A DNA stretch of 64,000 nucleotides from Pomphorhynchus laevis (GCA_012934845.2 WNNJ02003839.1:124001-188000), one strand, 5' to 3'; positions 1 to 11,732 are shown, counted from the stretch's first letter. A program made the numbers and translations. The notes: generated by a model from the letters alone, not told the origin.

Positions 1-1849
1 AGTCAATACCTTCGCTAACCTGTCCTCTAAACACTCCGAAAAGAATGGCTCCCGGGGGAATTTGAGCTGCTTCCTTATACAAATCTACAACATCTAGGTT
101 TTGTTGTAATTTACCAACACGTTTCCGTCTGCCGTCTTTAAGTTTATGCTGATCCATTAGAAAAAGCGGCTTATAGTTATTTTCAGAAAATAACGATCGA
201 TGTTGAGATAGTTTCTGCCATAAACCAGTCGACCTCCACCTATGAATAAGAAGCTGCATTAATCGATATGATGATACGAAAACGAGTATTCCACCTTGAG
301 AAACCGATCGCGCGATCGAGAGTATAGTCAATCCGAGTTCATCTTGAAACTGAAATGAGGAACAATTTTGGTAAGTACATCGTAAAGCGTGTCCGTTAGG
401 GCCATGACTAACAACATTAGCACTCACCTGATCATGATCAATTATGTGATCCGCTTCGGCGAACCGATGAAATCGAACTCCTAACTCACATGTTAAGGAA
501 CACACAGGAGCCAGTGTTCCACTGCATACCAAAATACTCCTAATCTTTCCTTCATCAATCCGTCTAAAGGCAACTGCTGCATTGTTGCATATTAAGCGAA
601 GTTGGATAGCCTGTTGTTCTTCACTGAGTAAGTTGTCGATTTCCTTCTCTATTACAACGTCATAATCTTCAATGTATTTAAGATTATCAACGTAAATTGT
701 ATCTAAAGCCAAAAGCAGTTCGTCAAAAAAGTATTTAACCTTATCGCTTATCAACTGTACGACCAATGTTTCTTCCTTACTTTCAATTGAACAATCAGTT
801 AATGATGATACATGCGTTTTAATTTTAGCTAAACAATTAGGTCCTAAGCCCATTTCCGAGATTGCATGGACAAAGTCCATAACAGGTATTCGTGAAGAGC
901 GTTTCTTAAGTTCAACGATCTCTAAATCATAATTATTTATCCAATTAAGCAGATACCCAAGTTTCGGAGACAAATAGGCAAGTGATATGCGTGCACTTGA
1001 ATTTAGTTCATGCCCGGTATTACATGAGTAATCATCGCGTATCAGGGTGAATAGCTCACTCATTACTTCATCCAGATGTAATTTGTTAAAACGGAAACTA
1101 AGACATTCTCGAGCATGCTCATCAATATTATGGGCTTCATCGAGGATAACGACACTGTTATTAAGATTAAGCTCTGCACTGCTTAATACTCGAGGGTCAA
1201 TCAGGAAATTATAAGGACAAAATACAAGCTCGGATTGGGTTGACAGCTGCTTTGCAAGAAAATACGGACACGTGTGTTTAAAAGATCCCACTCTAATCAT
1301 GTCTTCTATATTAAATGATTCATCTAGCTGACTAATTTTCTTTGCTTCATTACATAAGATTCTTAAACGCGAGAGTTGCAATTCACGATGATTCCTAACT
1401 TTCTGATTATTGTACGAGCATTTCATCGCAGTACTTTTACATAGTTTTCTGCATTCCTCGTTAAGATTATTCGATTTACTAACTTCAGGATGGATACATG
1501 TTTGTTTGCGACTAGACAGAATTGACATGCGGATTTTACTTGAATAGCTTGTCAACTTTAATTGACGGACAAGTTGTGCTATTTGTTTATGCGTTCGAGT
1601 TCCGTAATATATTACTGGTACGCTTTCATCGTCGTTACTAGCTTTAAATGCTCGTTGCCATGCTAGACACGAACAGAGCATTGCCAACGTTTTACCTGTG
1701 CCCGTTGGTGACTCAAGCATAGCATTTTCTGAATTTATTAAACATTTAATGATTTGATTCATCAGCTGTAGCTGACTCCGATATGGACAGTACGGGAATG
1801 AAATTGGAATCCCTGATATAAGTATGTCCTTCATCTTTAACACGAACAT
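1..1849 (-). CDS. BRIP1: FANCJ/BRIP1-type Fe-S DNA helicase, N-terminal 616 codons (partial)
   Basis: Superfamily 2 DEAH-type 5'-3' DNA helicase of the FANCJ/BRIP1 (nematode DOG-1) group, which acts in the nucleus on crosslinks and G-quadruplexes. Seen: one open frame of 616 codons running off the left edge. Walker A PTGTGKT is at about residues 48-54, preceded by LES. GTRTHKQIAQ lies at 83-92, and LSSRKQTCIHPEV is the FANCJ-specific stretch. Four cysteines at about 118, 133, 144 and 194 match the Fe-S cluster spacing. VVILDEAHNI contains the DEAH box at 237-240. The visible end is RGQVSEGID, helicase motif V. A TGA lies directly upstream of the first ATG (1847-1849) in frame, so translation starts there or at the ATG at 1832-1834. 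No intron is seen in 1.85 kb, unlike the other two host genes. RTEL1 and DDX11 are relatives, but the cysteine block and the FQFQDE / STGLW segments favour FANCJ. The C-terminus is missing only because the window ends. Confidence 0.9.
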   Translation of the reverse strand, partial: MFVLKMKDILISGIPISFPYCPYRSQLQLMNQIIKCLINSENAMLESPTGTGKTLAMLCSCLAWQRAFKASNDDESVPVIYYGTRTHKQIAQLVRQLKLTSYSSKIRMSILSSRKQTCIHPEVSKSNNLNEECRKLCKSTAMKCSYNNQKVRNHRELQLSRLRILCNEAKKISQLDESFNIEDMIRVGSFKHTCPYFLAKQLSTQSELVFCPYNFLIDPRVLSSAELNLNNSVVILDEAHNIDEHARECLSFRFNKLHLDEVMSELFTLIRDDYSCNTGHELNSSARISLAYLSPKLGYLLNWINNYDLEIVELKKRSSRIPVMDFVHAISEMGLGPNCLAKIKTHVSSLTDCSIESKEETLVVQLISDKVKYFFDELLLALDTIYVDNLKYIEDYDVVIEKEIDNLLSEEQQAIQLRLICNNAAVAFRRIDEGKIRSILVCSGTLAPVCSLTCELGVRFHRFAEADHIIDHDQVSANVVSHGPNGHALRCTYQNCSSFQFQDELGLTILSIARSVSQGGILVFVSSYRLMQLLIHRWRSTGLWQKLSQHRSLFSENNYKPLFLMDQHKLKDGRRKRVGKLQQNLDVVDLYKEAAQIPPGAILFGVFRGQVSEGID

Positions 1850-2189
1850 TCAATACAATTTTAAAATAAAAGAAATCTCAAGTTAATATTGCACCTGTCC
1901 CACAACATCGATAAATCTTTTAAATTCTGGCATATCATAAAGTGTTTAAATCGTAAGGAATATCTCATTAAGATATTGAATTACTAACGATTTCAATTAC
2001 TAACGTAATTGAAATCGTAAGGAATATATCATTGATTAATATAGATTAATCATGCACTAACGTAATTAAAATATATCTGCAAAGTTAATTCTAGTAATAT
2101 GTAATTTAGAAATTATGCATTATTATGATATGGCTTTACTTCGTCATATATTTTATTATTTCAATACATATCAAAGCCAAAATGCTATT
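1850..2189. other. AT-rich spacer upstream of the FANCJ gene
   Basis: This 340-bp stretch between the helicase start codon and the 3' end of the first LINE must hold the helicase promoter or 5' leader. No core promoter motif stands out. It contains a short imperfect direct repeat around ATTACTAACG and CGTAATTGAAATCGTAAGGAATAT at about 1960-2040. Confidence 0.4.
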
Positions 2190-3395
2190 AAGGCAGAGTC
2201 CAAAAAAAGAAGAATAAAAGCAAAGAGTCAGTCAACGTAGCTAATTAGGGTATTCCAGTGGCAGTGTTGAATGGCGGCATTGTTTACGTATCCATTTGTA
2301 GCATCGTGATTTAAACGTTCTCAAACTGGGGGCTGCAACGACTTCCTCAGGCAACGAATTCCACATGTTAATTCCTCTCCTTGAGAGTCTATACACTTTT
2401 GATAATCTGCCAAATCCTAAATTTATACAAGACTCTGCTATGTCCCCGCAACTGACCTACCCGCCTAGTGATTACATCGGTGGGATAACCCACCGCATCA
2501 TTCGACATATGCCATAGACATAGCATTTCCAAGGATATGAACCTCTCACGTACCGACAACATCCCAATACGACTTAGACGTACATAATAGTCAATACCAC
2601 TTAAGCCAATACAGAGCCTCGATCCGCGCCTAAGAATAGACTCCATGTCTAATAGTTCTTGCTTAGTGACAGGGAAACAAGCCTGAATACAGTAATCCAA
2701 GTGTGGCCTGACGATGGACATATGACAGCTTAACCTGAGGAATGCATTTTTAATACAATATAACGCCCTAGTAGCTTTACCTAGAAAGAAGTCGGTGTTC
2801 AACTTTATTTTCAAGGATCGATGGACAATAATCCCTAAATTCTTATGATGATACACTTCCTTTAAGACAATATCTCCAATATAGTACCTTAGAGTTTCAA
2901 TAGGGCGACCTAGTTGCATGAGGACACATTTATCAACATTCAACCGTAGTCCGGTAGAATCGCACCACTTGATCAGGGAGTTTAGATCATTTTGTAACGA
3001 TACTCGATCAGCAGGACTTCTAATGATCGACCAAATCTTTAGATCGTCTGCAAAAGCTAGATGAGAGCATGATAAGCGGAGTAGCAGATCATTAATGAAG
3101 ATTATAAAGAGCAGTGGGCCAAGGACTGATCCCTGCGGTAGGCCAGAATTAACATTCACCGAATAAAAAACACAACCCCCCACACAAACTCGGAAAGACC
3201 TATTAGATAGAAATTGCCTGACCCACTCACAAATATATGAATGGAGTCCATAGTGATAAAGTAAAGACACTATGCCGTCGTGTGGTACCCTATCAAAAGC
3301 TTTCGAAAAATCAAGGAATACTGTATGAACCAAAACCCAGCCCCTATAGCATCAGCCCATTTTTCACGCGCAGTTAGTAGGTTAGTAAGGCATGA
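2190..3395 (-). mobile_element. 5'-truncated LINE (type II, Jockey/CR1-like RT), frameshifted near its end
   Basis: Reverse transcriptase half of a non-LTR retrotransposon. An open frame of 314 codons (2389-3333) shows the palm motifs LDFSKAFDRVPHD, SGLPQGSVLGPLLF and AFADDLKIW in order, then the thumb. Readable homology continues upstream to about 3395 (LTNLLTARE..WADAI), where the copy is cut off, the usual 5' truncation of target-primed insertion. A frameshift near 2400 separates the open frame from the typical tail RRGINMWNSLPEEVV and FKSRCYKW (about 2400-2270). There is no endonuclease. The FADDLKIW signature links it to the LINE at 28.2-29.5 kb. The exact clade cannot be settled by eye. 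Confidence 0.85.
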
Positions 3396-4089
3396 AAAAT
3401 ATTAAAAATGTATAAAATATTAAAATGTATAAAATATTACTTTAATATCCCTATATATAAATAAATTAAATATTAATGTTAATTAATATTAATGTTGATT
3501 TAATGTTAATGTTAATTTAATGTTAAGAAATACATTAACATGAAAATGCTAATTTAAAAATTGTTTTGAGTTAATAACATGTTTGACTGAAAAAGTATTC
3601 AAAATAATTAGCCTGTAATCTGTTAATATTTCAAAATAAATGTTTTTGAAAAGTATAAATTTATTTGTATAAGCTGAATATTCTATCAGAGCACTGTTTT
3701 TTAAAAAGAAATCTGTGATTAATTGATTGTTATTTTGTATGATTAAAATTTAATGCAGCTTGAGAAATTTGACTGCAAACAAAATGAAGTCGAATATTGA
3801 GGTTTTAAAGATTCTGTATTAAATATAATAAAGAATTTTTATTCTTTATTTCTGATAATTTATTAGATAAGATGTATTGGTAATTACTTGTTATCAACAC
3901 ATGGAATAATGCCAATTATACCAAAAATTATTTGTAAGAATGTATTATGCGTGTACTTTAACAAAATAATTATATATTATTATATATTATCTGATTTTAT
4001 GATGATTAGATCGATATTTTGTATAAATATAATTGTTTATATAAATATAAACAATTAGCCAATTAAATAAACAAATATGTTCAATAAAA
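3396..4089. other. AT-rich noncoding stretch
   Basis: Very AT-rich, low-complexity DNA, with runs of ATTAATGTTAAT at 3460-3535. I see no gene or recognisable element. Confidence 0.4.
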
Positions 4090-4582
4090 ATGTATACAGA
4101 TGTACTTCCTATATGGCCTTTACAATAGAGTAGGAATAGTGAGGGATTACAATATTGAATTTTTGAGCTGCAAATATTTTTTGCAAAGATATAAATATAA
4201 AAAATCTTTTAAATGTACAGATGTTCATTCCTATATGGCCTTTACAATAGAGTAGGAATAGTGAGGGATTACAATATTGAATTTTTGAGCTGCAAATATT
4301 TTTTGCAAAGATATAAATATAAAAAATCTTTTAAATGTACAGATGTTCATTCCTATATGGCCTTTACAATAGAGTAGGAATAGTGAGGGATTACAATATT
4401 GAATTTTTGAGCTGCAAATATTTTTTGCAAAGATATAAATATAAAAAATCTTTTAAATGTACAGATGTTCATTCCTATATGGCCTTTACAATAGAGTAGG
4501 AATAGTGAGGGATTACAATATTGAATTTTTGAGCTGCAAATATTTTTTTGCAAAGATATAAATATAAAAAATCTTAAATGTA
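4090..4582 (+). repeat. Tandem array, four copies of a 122-bp unit
   Basis: The segment beginning TTCCTATATGGCC starts at 4106, 4228, 4350 and 4472, exactly 122 bp apart each time, and the copies are nearly identical. The first copy begins with a slightly different flank (TGTATACAGATGTAC) and the last has one extra T in its T-run and a shortened end at about 4580. The small open frame over this array is an artefact of the repeat. Confidence 0.93.
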
Positions 4583-5835
4583 ATTTTAAAACACGATACA
4601 TATGGATTGCGCATTTCATCATACATATGATATTGATGATATATTTATAGCAAGATATCGATATATCTTTTCATAATATACAGCTTGTGAAAGTTGAAAT
4701 GTTTGTTTTCAAAGAAAAAATAGGACTTTTTAAATAATTAATATTTCTACAGATTCGAATTTGTGAGGAATTATACCTCTGTTTTTTGTGAGAAAAGGGC
4801 TCTTACAGACAGAAGACATCATTCTTTTCACATGATATTCATAACTCCGTTTTTTCAAAGTAGCTAACCTCTTTTAAAACATTAATCCTTTAATCCGAAA
4901 GAAACTCCCACTGCCGTAAACTTAAATACTTACGCTTCCGAAACTTACCCCACAGCCAAGGCCATTACAGACGAGACCACCTGAACTCGGCAGATGAGTT
5001 TATTTGCATCAATATCAACTTTTAATTTGCAAATATTTTCTTTTTCTTTTAACTTTCTGCTCTTTCGATTCTGTGATTTTATATAGCTTCCATTGTAAAC
5101 ATCTGGAAAGCAAGCCATTTCCGTGAGGAAGAACCAAACTTTAGATGATGGGTAATAAAGTAATAGTCTAGGAATTACATAACAGTATATAAGTAAATTA
5201 TTTTTTTAATCATGGTCAAGGCAATATCTACATGCTCATCTACATCTGCGTCTTCTACATTACTTTCGTATTTTCCATCGTCTCCGTGCTTTTCTTCATC
5301 TACAACGTTTCCATCATGTTCATTTTTCCATGGTTATAAACGGTTACTTAGTATTCAACCATTTCATCGTCAAATCCATTCCACATAATAAATGGGCTAA
5401 GTGCATAGTTTATGATCTCGACCTTATTACATTTACTATCAGAGAACCGATAACATTCACTCAATGCGATTTACTAAGTATGCTTTCATTTCTTTAGACT
5501 TTTGAACCAATATTTAATCAAATCAATCACACCAAAACTGCCGCTGATATGCATAGGATCAACAATTCAATATTTGATCCAATCACAAACACAACTCCCA
5601 CCGATATGCACAACAATTCAATATCGACAACGTTTGTTATTGTTTAGTCGTTTAAGCAACACCCGATTAGGAGGTGTTAACCAATTAGGTAGCTTTGGCG
5701 ATACAAAAGTTTTTCTGGGAAACGCCAAAAAACATAAGTGAGGTGTAGTATTAGTAGCGGTGCACAAGAGACTACGTATAGCAGCAAGTGCCGAGGTCAG
5801 CTTGCTTTCCTAGTGCCGTAAGTGAAGGCCATCTG
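4583..5835. other. Noncoding stretch between the tandem array and an LTR-element fossil
   Basis: No gene recognised. Pyrimidine-rich segment at 5240-5340 and a short open frame at 5502-5741 that resembles nothing known to me. Because the neighbouring fossil reads leftward, part of this stretch could be its 3' end, but no terminal repeat is recognisable. Confidence 0.3.
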
Positions 5836-6720
5836 TCTATATTCGCAATAGGATAGTTTTCCAAATAATGTCATTGAAGCGTTCGCATTGAGAATTTCCC
5901 TGGGGATGGAATGGAGTGGTGAAACTGCTACATATCCCTTGATCAGTTAACCACTTCTTCAGCTGTCGAGATTGGAAAGCGGCGCCGCGATCAGAATGGA
6001 TAAAAGACGGATACCCACATAAGGAAAATATAGGTGTCAAGCAGTTAATAATTGTTTGGGCAGACATATCACGAACGGCAAAAGCGAAAGGATACCTGCT
6101 GAATTCATCTATGACAGTTAACATATACGTTGATCCGTTCTTAGATCTTGGTAAATGTCCTTTAAAATCGATTGACATGCGATCCATTGGACGTAAAGCC
6201 TGGATCAGGACGTTTGCATTTGATGAAAAAGCGTGGCTTGATGCGACAATATACTTCACAAGACGATGTGAAGGACCCCACATCTTCTATTGAATATGGT
6301 AGGTTTTGACTGCGGACGTAATGAAACATTCTCGTAATCTCTGAATGTAAGATGCTAGTGTGTATTTCTTTGATAATTCTTGTGTCGGCAGTGAAAGCGC
6401 ATATATCTCGAGACATAGAAAAGGCAGACATATTACTTGATCCAGGACGGTACTTATTATCATATTGATAATTAAACATATCCATATGCCATCTAGCTAT
6501 TTTCTCATTCTTAATTTTGTCACGGTTTTTGTGATTGAACATCAATGAAACAGATTTCTGGTCGGTGATTAGCAAAAATTTACGGGGAATGAGATAGTGT
6601 TTCCGGTTTTGTACAGCTTCCACGATTGCATACGCTTCTTTTTCTATTATCAGAGCAATTTTATTATCATCGTCTAACGCTTTTCAGCAATGAAGCAATA
6701 TAAGTAGAAAATTTATGTAC
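5836..6720 (-). mobile_element. Ty3/Gypsy-like LTR retrotransposon fossil (RNase H to integrase part of pol)
   Basis: Relic of a Ty3/Gypsy-type LTR retrotransposon, read on the minus strand. Two parts are recognisable in their normal order: the RNase H region (about 6690-6400, with FLLITDQKSVS) and the integrase core (about 6190-5840, with MLTVIDEFSRYPFA, HSDRGAAF and HPQGNSQCERFN). No gag, protease, polymerase palm or long terminal repeat is seen. It is a broken fragment with several breaks, not a functional element. Confidence 0.8.
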
Positions 6721-7158
6721 AAAGAAAGCATACAAGGTTCCCTGGGGTCATGTATTCTGTATTCCCTGGGGTCATGTATTCAAGTCCTTGTATTCTGTAG
6801 TAAAATTAAAAGTCGATTATCTATATTAATGTCAAATATACAATAAAAAGACACAAGTTTCGCTGGGGTCCAAGTTATTTTCTTTTTAACGTACTAGATA
6901 CGCTGGCCACACTTTTTATGGAGACGGGATGCAAATTTGGGACAAAATATGCAAACATTTTGTGTAATATTTTATTTCATGATATTTATTTTTTGTTGAA
7001 TAATTCGGTCAGTGTTAGCTTATTTCATATAAATTGGCAGATTGAATAAAATTGATAAAGTAAAAAAGGTCAAAAAAGTGAAAATGTGATAGCTCAATGT
7101 GAAAAACTATCAGTTGTGGAGGGTGTTCATGAACCATCCGATATTAATTCTTTCTCAA
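6721..7158. other. Noncoding spacer with a short direct duplication
   Basis: Between the LTR fossil and the 3' end of CR1 copy A. It contains TATTCCCTGGGGTCATG twice (about 6739-6777) and a related TTTCGCTGGGGTCCAAG at about 6858. No gene seen. Confidence 0.4.
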
Positions 7159-7313
7159 TTAATAATAATACAAATTTATTTAATGTGGCAAATGCGTACA
7201 AGCTGTACGCTTACAAGTCCACAAACAAAAATGAAAAAGTCAAGCAGATAAATTGTTAAAATGGGATCGGATTTGTCGTTTGAAGCACTGCAGGGAAGTT
7301 GATTGGCATATAT

Positions 7314-7396
7314 GAATGGGCAGATGATTCCCATTCATCTGCCCATTCTACCTCCTTCCTGGTGGCTGCCCAAAGGGAGCAGCCACCAGGAAGGAG
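7314..7396. repeat. Two adjacent hairpins (double fold-back insertion) inside LINE copy A
   Basis: Hairpin 1: GAATGGGCAGATGA (7314-7327) against its reverse complement at 7335-7348. Hairpin 2: an 18-bp perfect stem, 7352-7369 against 7379-7396 (GCAGCCACCAGGAAGGAG). Copy E of the same LINE (about 39064-39115) has the plain sequence GATGATTCCACGATAGAGAAGCAG here. So copy A has replaced roughly ten bases with inverted copies of both flanks. Confidence 0.88.
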
Positions 7397-10300
7397 CGGA
7401 GTCCAAAAGAGGTAGAGTAGTTTGGGACATGTAAAAGAAGGGAATTACGGGAACGCAGAGCACAATACACAGTACGAGAATTGTCGAGAAAAAAAGGTTG
7501 AAAAATGAGGGGGTATGAGAAGTTATAAGGCGAAAAGCAATGATAAGAAGACGAATTTGAACACGACAATAAATGGTAGGCCAATCAAGAGAAACAAGAT
7601 AGTGGGATGTATGATCAAAACGACGAAGACGGAGGAGAACTCGGACGGCAGCGTTGATGATGCGTTGTAAAGGAAGAAGAGTGGATTTAGGTGAGTTGGA
7701 AAATAGACTAAGACAGTAATCAAGTCTTGAGAAAAGAAGAGAAGATATGAGAGTCATACAAGAAGGGAAATCGATCAATCTACGAACTTGACAGAGGTTG
7801 CGGAGTATCAAGGTAGATAAGCGTACTTTATCTCTAACGAAAGGTTTAAGTGAAAGTCGGTTGTCAAAATGGAAGCCTAGGAAAACGAGATTATCAACGA
7901 TAGGAATAATTGTAGAATTTAATGATACGGAGGGAGGTTCGAAGCCGAGGTGTTGAGGTAGGATCTACATAATTTTGGATTTATCAGGATTCAGAGAAAG
8001 GCGAAGGGAATAAAGATGATTGGAAATTGAGACAAGACAGTCGGAAGCAGAAACACTAAGATCGTGAATACGATAAACAGGTGAATGAGCATAGATGAGA
8101 ATGTCATCAGCATATTGCATAACATGGAAGTTCAATTTATGAGAAATCGAAGGCAAATCACCGAGAAGAATAGAGAAAAGCTTAGGGCCTAATACGAAGC
8201 ATTGTGGAACATCAGACGGGATGGACGAAGGATGGGAGAAAGAAGAGTTAGAATAGACGCGAAATGTACGGTTTGATAGATATGAAGAAAACCATGATAC
8301 AGTGGGCAAACAGAAGCCATAATCATGACGAAGGCGATGGAGAAGAATCGAGTGATCGACGATGTCAAAAGCAGACGATAGATCAAGAGAAACTATGACA
8401 CTATATAATTTATGATCGCGCGATATGAGTAAGTCGTTATAAACTTTAAGACATGCAATTTCAGTAGAGTGATTAGAGCGAAAAGCGGCTTGGAAGGGAG
8501 GAAACAAGTTAGAGGAAAAGAGATATATATTAACTTGCTTGAGAACGAGACGCTCAAGGAGTATAGAGAGGGTTGGGAGAAGTGAAATAGGACGCAGTGA
8601 AATAGGAGAAGAGAAACAGTGGCACATTTCCAGATGGAAGGAAATGTACGGCTACGGATGGACGGGTTGAACAATGTGGTTAGGAAGGGTAAGATAGAGG
8701 AGCAGATATTTTTAAGCAAGTGAGTGGGAATTGGGTCAGAAGGAGAGGTTTTATTAGGTAATGACAGCAGAACCGAAGAAACTTCATCAGACGAAACGGG
8801 AAGACGGTGGAATAGTTATGGGAGGGAAGTATTTAAAGATAAGAGTGTGTACAACGGGGCTATGGGTAGTAGGAAAAGTAAATTAGATAGCTTAGTTTGT
8901 AGATAAGAAGAAAATTCATCAGGATTTATATTGCAAGGGGTAGATGATCGTGAAAGAATTGAGTTTAAGATTTTCCAATGAGATTTAGAGTTGGAAGATG
9001 ACTCGAGTTGATTTCGCCAAAAGAGAGTACGTTTAGTACGTATAAGAATGAGATATGAACGGCGTTGAGAAAAGTAGGAATCACGAAGATTTGGAGCGAG
9101 TGAGTTGGGAGAACGTTTAATAAAGCGTTTATACATATGAAAAGAGTGACGGAGTCGACGCTTAGAAAGACTACATTCAGAATCGAACCAGGGAGCATGG
9201 CGCAAGCGCTGGGAACGTCGAAGTCGACTAGGCAGAAGGTTATTGAGGATCGACGTAAGTTCAGAATCAAACAGATTAGAGATCATCGGGAGAGAGATAG
9301 TTAAGAGGAAGTGAAAAGAGTGAAGAATTGAGTAAGGCTGTGCAGAGAACAGGGATATCGAGAAGCTTCCAGGGTCGACTTGGTGTAGATAATGGTAAAG
9401 GCGGAGAAGGAGGATGGGGACGAGTAAGAGTAATAGTGACAAGGAAATGATCGGACAAACCAGGATCAGTAATTGACAAGGAGGTATAGTCATTGAAGCA
9501 GTTAGGAACAGCAATGATGTCGAGAGCACCGCCGAGAATATGACTTGGGCGTAATATGACTTGAAAGTAATTTATAGTTAAAATCAGTAAAAAGATTAGT
9601 TAAGGTGATAGGGTCAGAGTCAGACGGGCGATCAAGACGAATGTTAAAGTCACCGAGAACAAAAGCAGGAGTATAAGATAATGAACAGTGAGACATTAGA
9701 TCTGCAAGGTCGTTAAAGAAGATACGTGATGGGGCATTTTAACCTGGGCGGTATACAATCCCAAGTTCCAGAGGGAAAGGCGTTGATAATCTGCATATGA
9801 ATAATTCGAACGAAGGGTAACGGATATTAACGTTGATTTTACGTAAAGACATTGGGTGATGAGCAATGGCAACAATACCGCCATGGTTAGAAGCAGTAGA
9901 TGTATGATATGCAATTTGACGAGCTGATTCAACTAGAGAACAACCAGAGCGACATAGACGACGAATAGCAAGATCGTCGGAGTCAGAGTGCCAGGATTCG
10001 GTAATGCAGAGAATATCGATAGATAATTGATCGAAGATATCGAGAAGCATATCAGCTTTATGAAGAATAAAGCGAGTGTTGAATAGACTAAGACGAAAAG
10101 TATGCTTAGGAGCGAGATTGACTAGCGAAGAAGACAAGGGGGAGAGATGGGACGCCATCGAATTTTTGGCCTTGTGTGTACAACGTGAAAATTTCCGTTG
10201 ATTTGACGTATAGATAAGGATGACTAGCCGTTTGTTTCACGTCGATGTTTCTCAATGCGAGCTAAATTAAGCTGGGCAATATCAGAAGGGGAGCGGTCAG

Positions 10301-10664
10301 GAAAGATACGGCAAGTAGATGAAGTGGTAAGAAGTTTAAAGCGTTGGGAGAGTACAGAAGAGGCATGTGAACTATGCCAGAAAACGATTTTTAAGAATGG
10401 AGGACTGAGATGATTGGATTTAGTGGATTTGTTTAAACGAATAAAGGATACAGGATCGATATTATTGAAGAGGGATGGGTTATTATCAGGAAGAATGGTT
10501 GCTAGGATAGACCTGAAAGCAGATACATCATCATCGAGGCGAGATTGTTGAGAAGCAGATTCGGAAATCTTTAAGTTTGATATAATTATACAGCGATCGC
10601 GCGATGGAGAACGATTTCGTGGAAGTGGTGGACGGATAGAGCTGGTAGGAGTCGAGGCAGATGA

Positions 10665-11447
10665 TCAGATATAAATGGATATGACAGGGGTGCTTGATAA
10701 AGAATTAATATTGGTTGGAGCAAGTGTGGCAGGAGCGGAGTGTTGAATCGATTGATCAGAGATGTGACTGGAGATGATTTTAAATGAAGGATGCAAATTA
10801 TTTAGAAGTGTTACGTGGGAGGTAGAGTAAGAAGAATTAAAATAGGTTGGGGCATGAGTGACAGGTATGGAGTGTTGAATTACTTGATCGGAAATGTTAC
10901 TGGAAATGATTTTTATGGAAGGATGTAAATTATTGTGAAGTGATACGGGGGAGGTCGAGTAAGAAGTACGTGAAGAGAATAAAGAAGTTTGAGATTTATT
11001 TAGATTGGGGGAGGAATAGGAAAGAGGAGGTATGAGATGAAAAGCTTTACCGTTAGCATTGTTAGAATGAGAAAGATTAATGGAAGTTTTGTACGTAGTT
11101 GAACGAGGAGTGTGTGAGAGAGTAGGTTCAATAATGGGATTATAAGATGCGAAGTCAGGTGTTAATGCGAGGGAAACATCTAAAACAGCATTGGTCTGAG
11201 TGGTCGTGTGTGATACAGGAGTAGAGGAACAGGATAACTGTAGTAGTCGTACTGATGTACAAAAACCGCAAGTGAAATGTTTACGTTTATACACCGAGTG
11301 GTCGGATATTTTAACACAAACAAGTGTCCATACATCGCAATCTTTGGAATCGCATCCAACTTCAAAGCTGGTATAACCATCATTGCATTCCGATGTGGAA
11401 GATTCTTGATCAGGAACAGGGATCTGAGATCGCGCTTTTTTAGGCAT
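10665..11447 (-). CDS. CR1-like LINE ORF1 (copy A), N-terminal part
   Basis: Open frame of 260 codons starting MPKKARSQIPV. An N-terminal cysteine finger (CDSKDCDVW..VC..., then FTCGFC) resembles the PHD-type zinc finger of CR1 ORF1 proteins. A long Ser/Thr/Pro/His-rich low-complexity linker follows. The C-terminal RNA-binding part continues in another frame down to about 10220 (RIFPDRSPSDIAQLN), so this copy is frameshifted. ORF1 proteins of this kind bind the LINE RNA. Compare the full-length version at 22475-23839. Confidence 0.75.
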   Translation of the reverse strand: MPKKARSQIPVPDQESSTSECNDGYTSFEVGCDSKDCDVWTLVCVKISDHSVYKRKHFTCGFCTSVRLLQLSCSSTPVSHTTTQTNAVLDVSLALTPDFASYNPIIEPTLSHTPRSTTYKTSINLSHSNNANGKAFHLIPPLSYSSPNLNKSQTSLFSSRTSYSTSPVSLHNNLHPSIKIISSNISDQVIQHSIPVTHAPTYFNSSYSTSHVTLLNNLHPSFKIISSHISDQSIQHSAPATLAPTNINSLSSTPVISIYI

Positions 11448-11492
11448 GACCTTTTATCGATAGATTGAGCTCAATCCGCGAGCGTAGCGAGC

Positions 11493-11732
11493 GGAACTGA
11501 CAGGAATAATCTGGAACTGACAGGAATAATCTGGAACTGACAGGAATAATCTGGAACTGACAGGAATAATCTGGAACTGACAGGAATAAGCTGGAACTGA
11601 CATGAATAATCTGGAACTGACAGGAATAATCTGGAACTGACAGGAATAATCTGGAACTGACAGGAATAATCTGGAACTGACAGAAATAATCTGGAACTGA
11701 CAGGAATAATATGGAACTGACAGGAATAATCT
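11493..11732 (-). repeat. 20-bp tandem units in the 5' UTR of LINE copy A (12 copies)
   Basis: Twelve head-to-tail copies of GGAACTGACAGGAATAATCT (as read on the plus strand), with only a few single-base variants. They lie immediately upstream of ORF1 of LINE copy A. The same unit repeats nine times at the same place in copy D. In LINEs such monomers can form the promoter; that role here is inference. Confidence 0.93.

Noticed and set aside
1-1849. RTEL1 or DDX11 identity for the helicase
   Set aside because: The Fe-S cysteine spacing and the LSSRKQTCIHPEV and STGLWQKL stretches fit FANCJ/BRIP1 better.
4353-4622. 89-codon ORF with internal repeat
   Set aside because: Runs through the 122-bp tandem array; an artefact of the repeat.
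5502-5741. 79-codon plus-strand ORF beginning MNQYLIKSITPK
   Set aside because: No recognisable domain, AT-rich repeats inside (CAATTCAATAT twice), next to an LTR fossil; likely chance.
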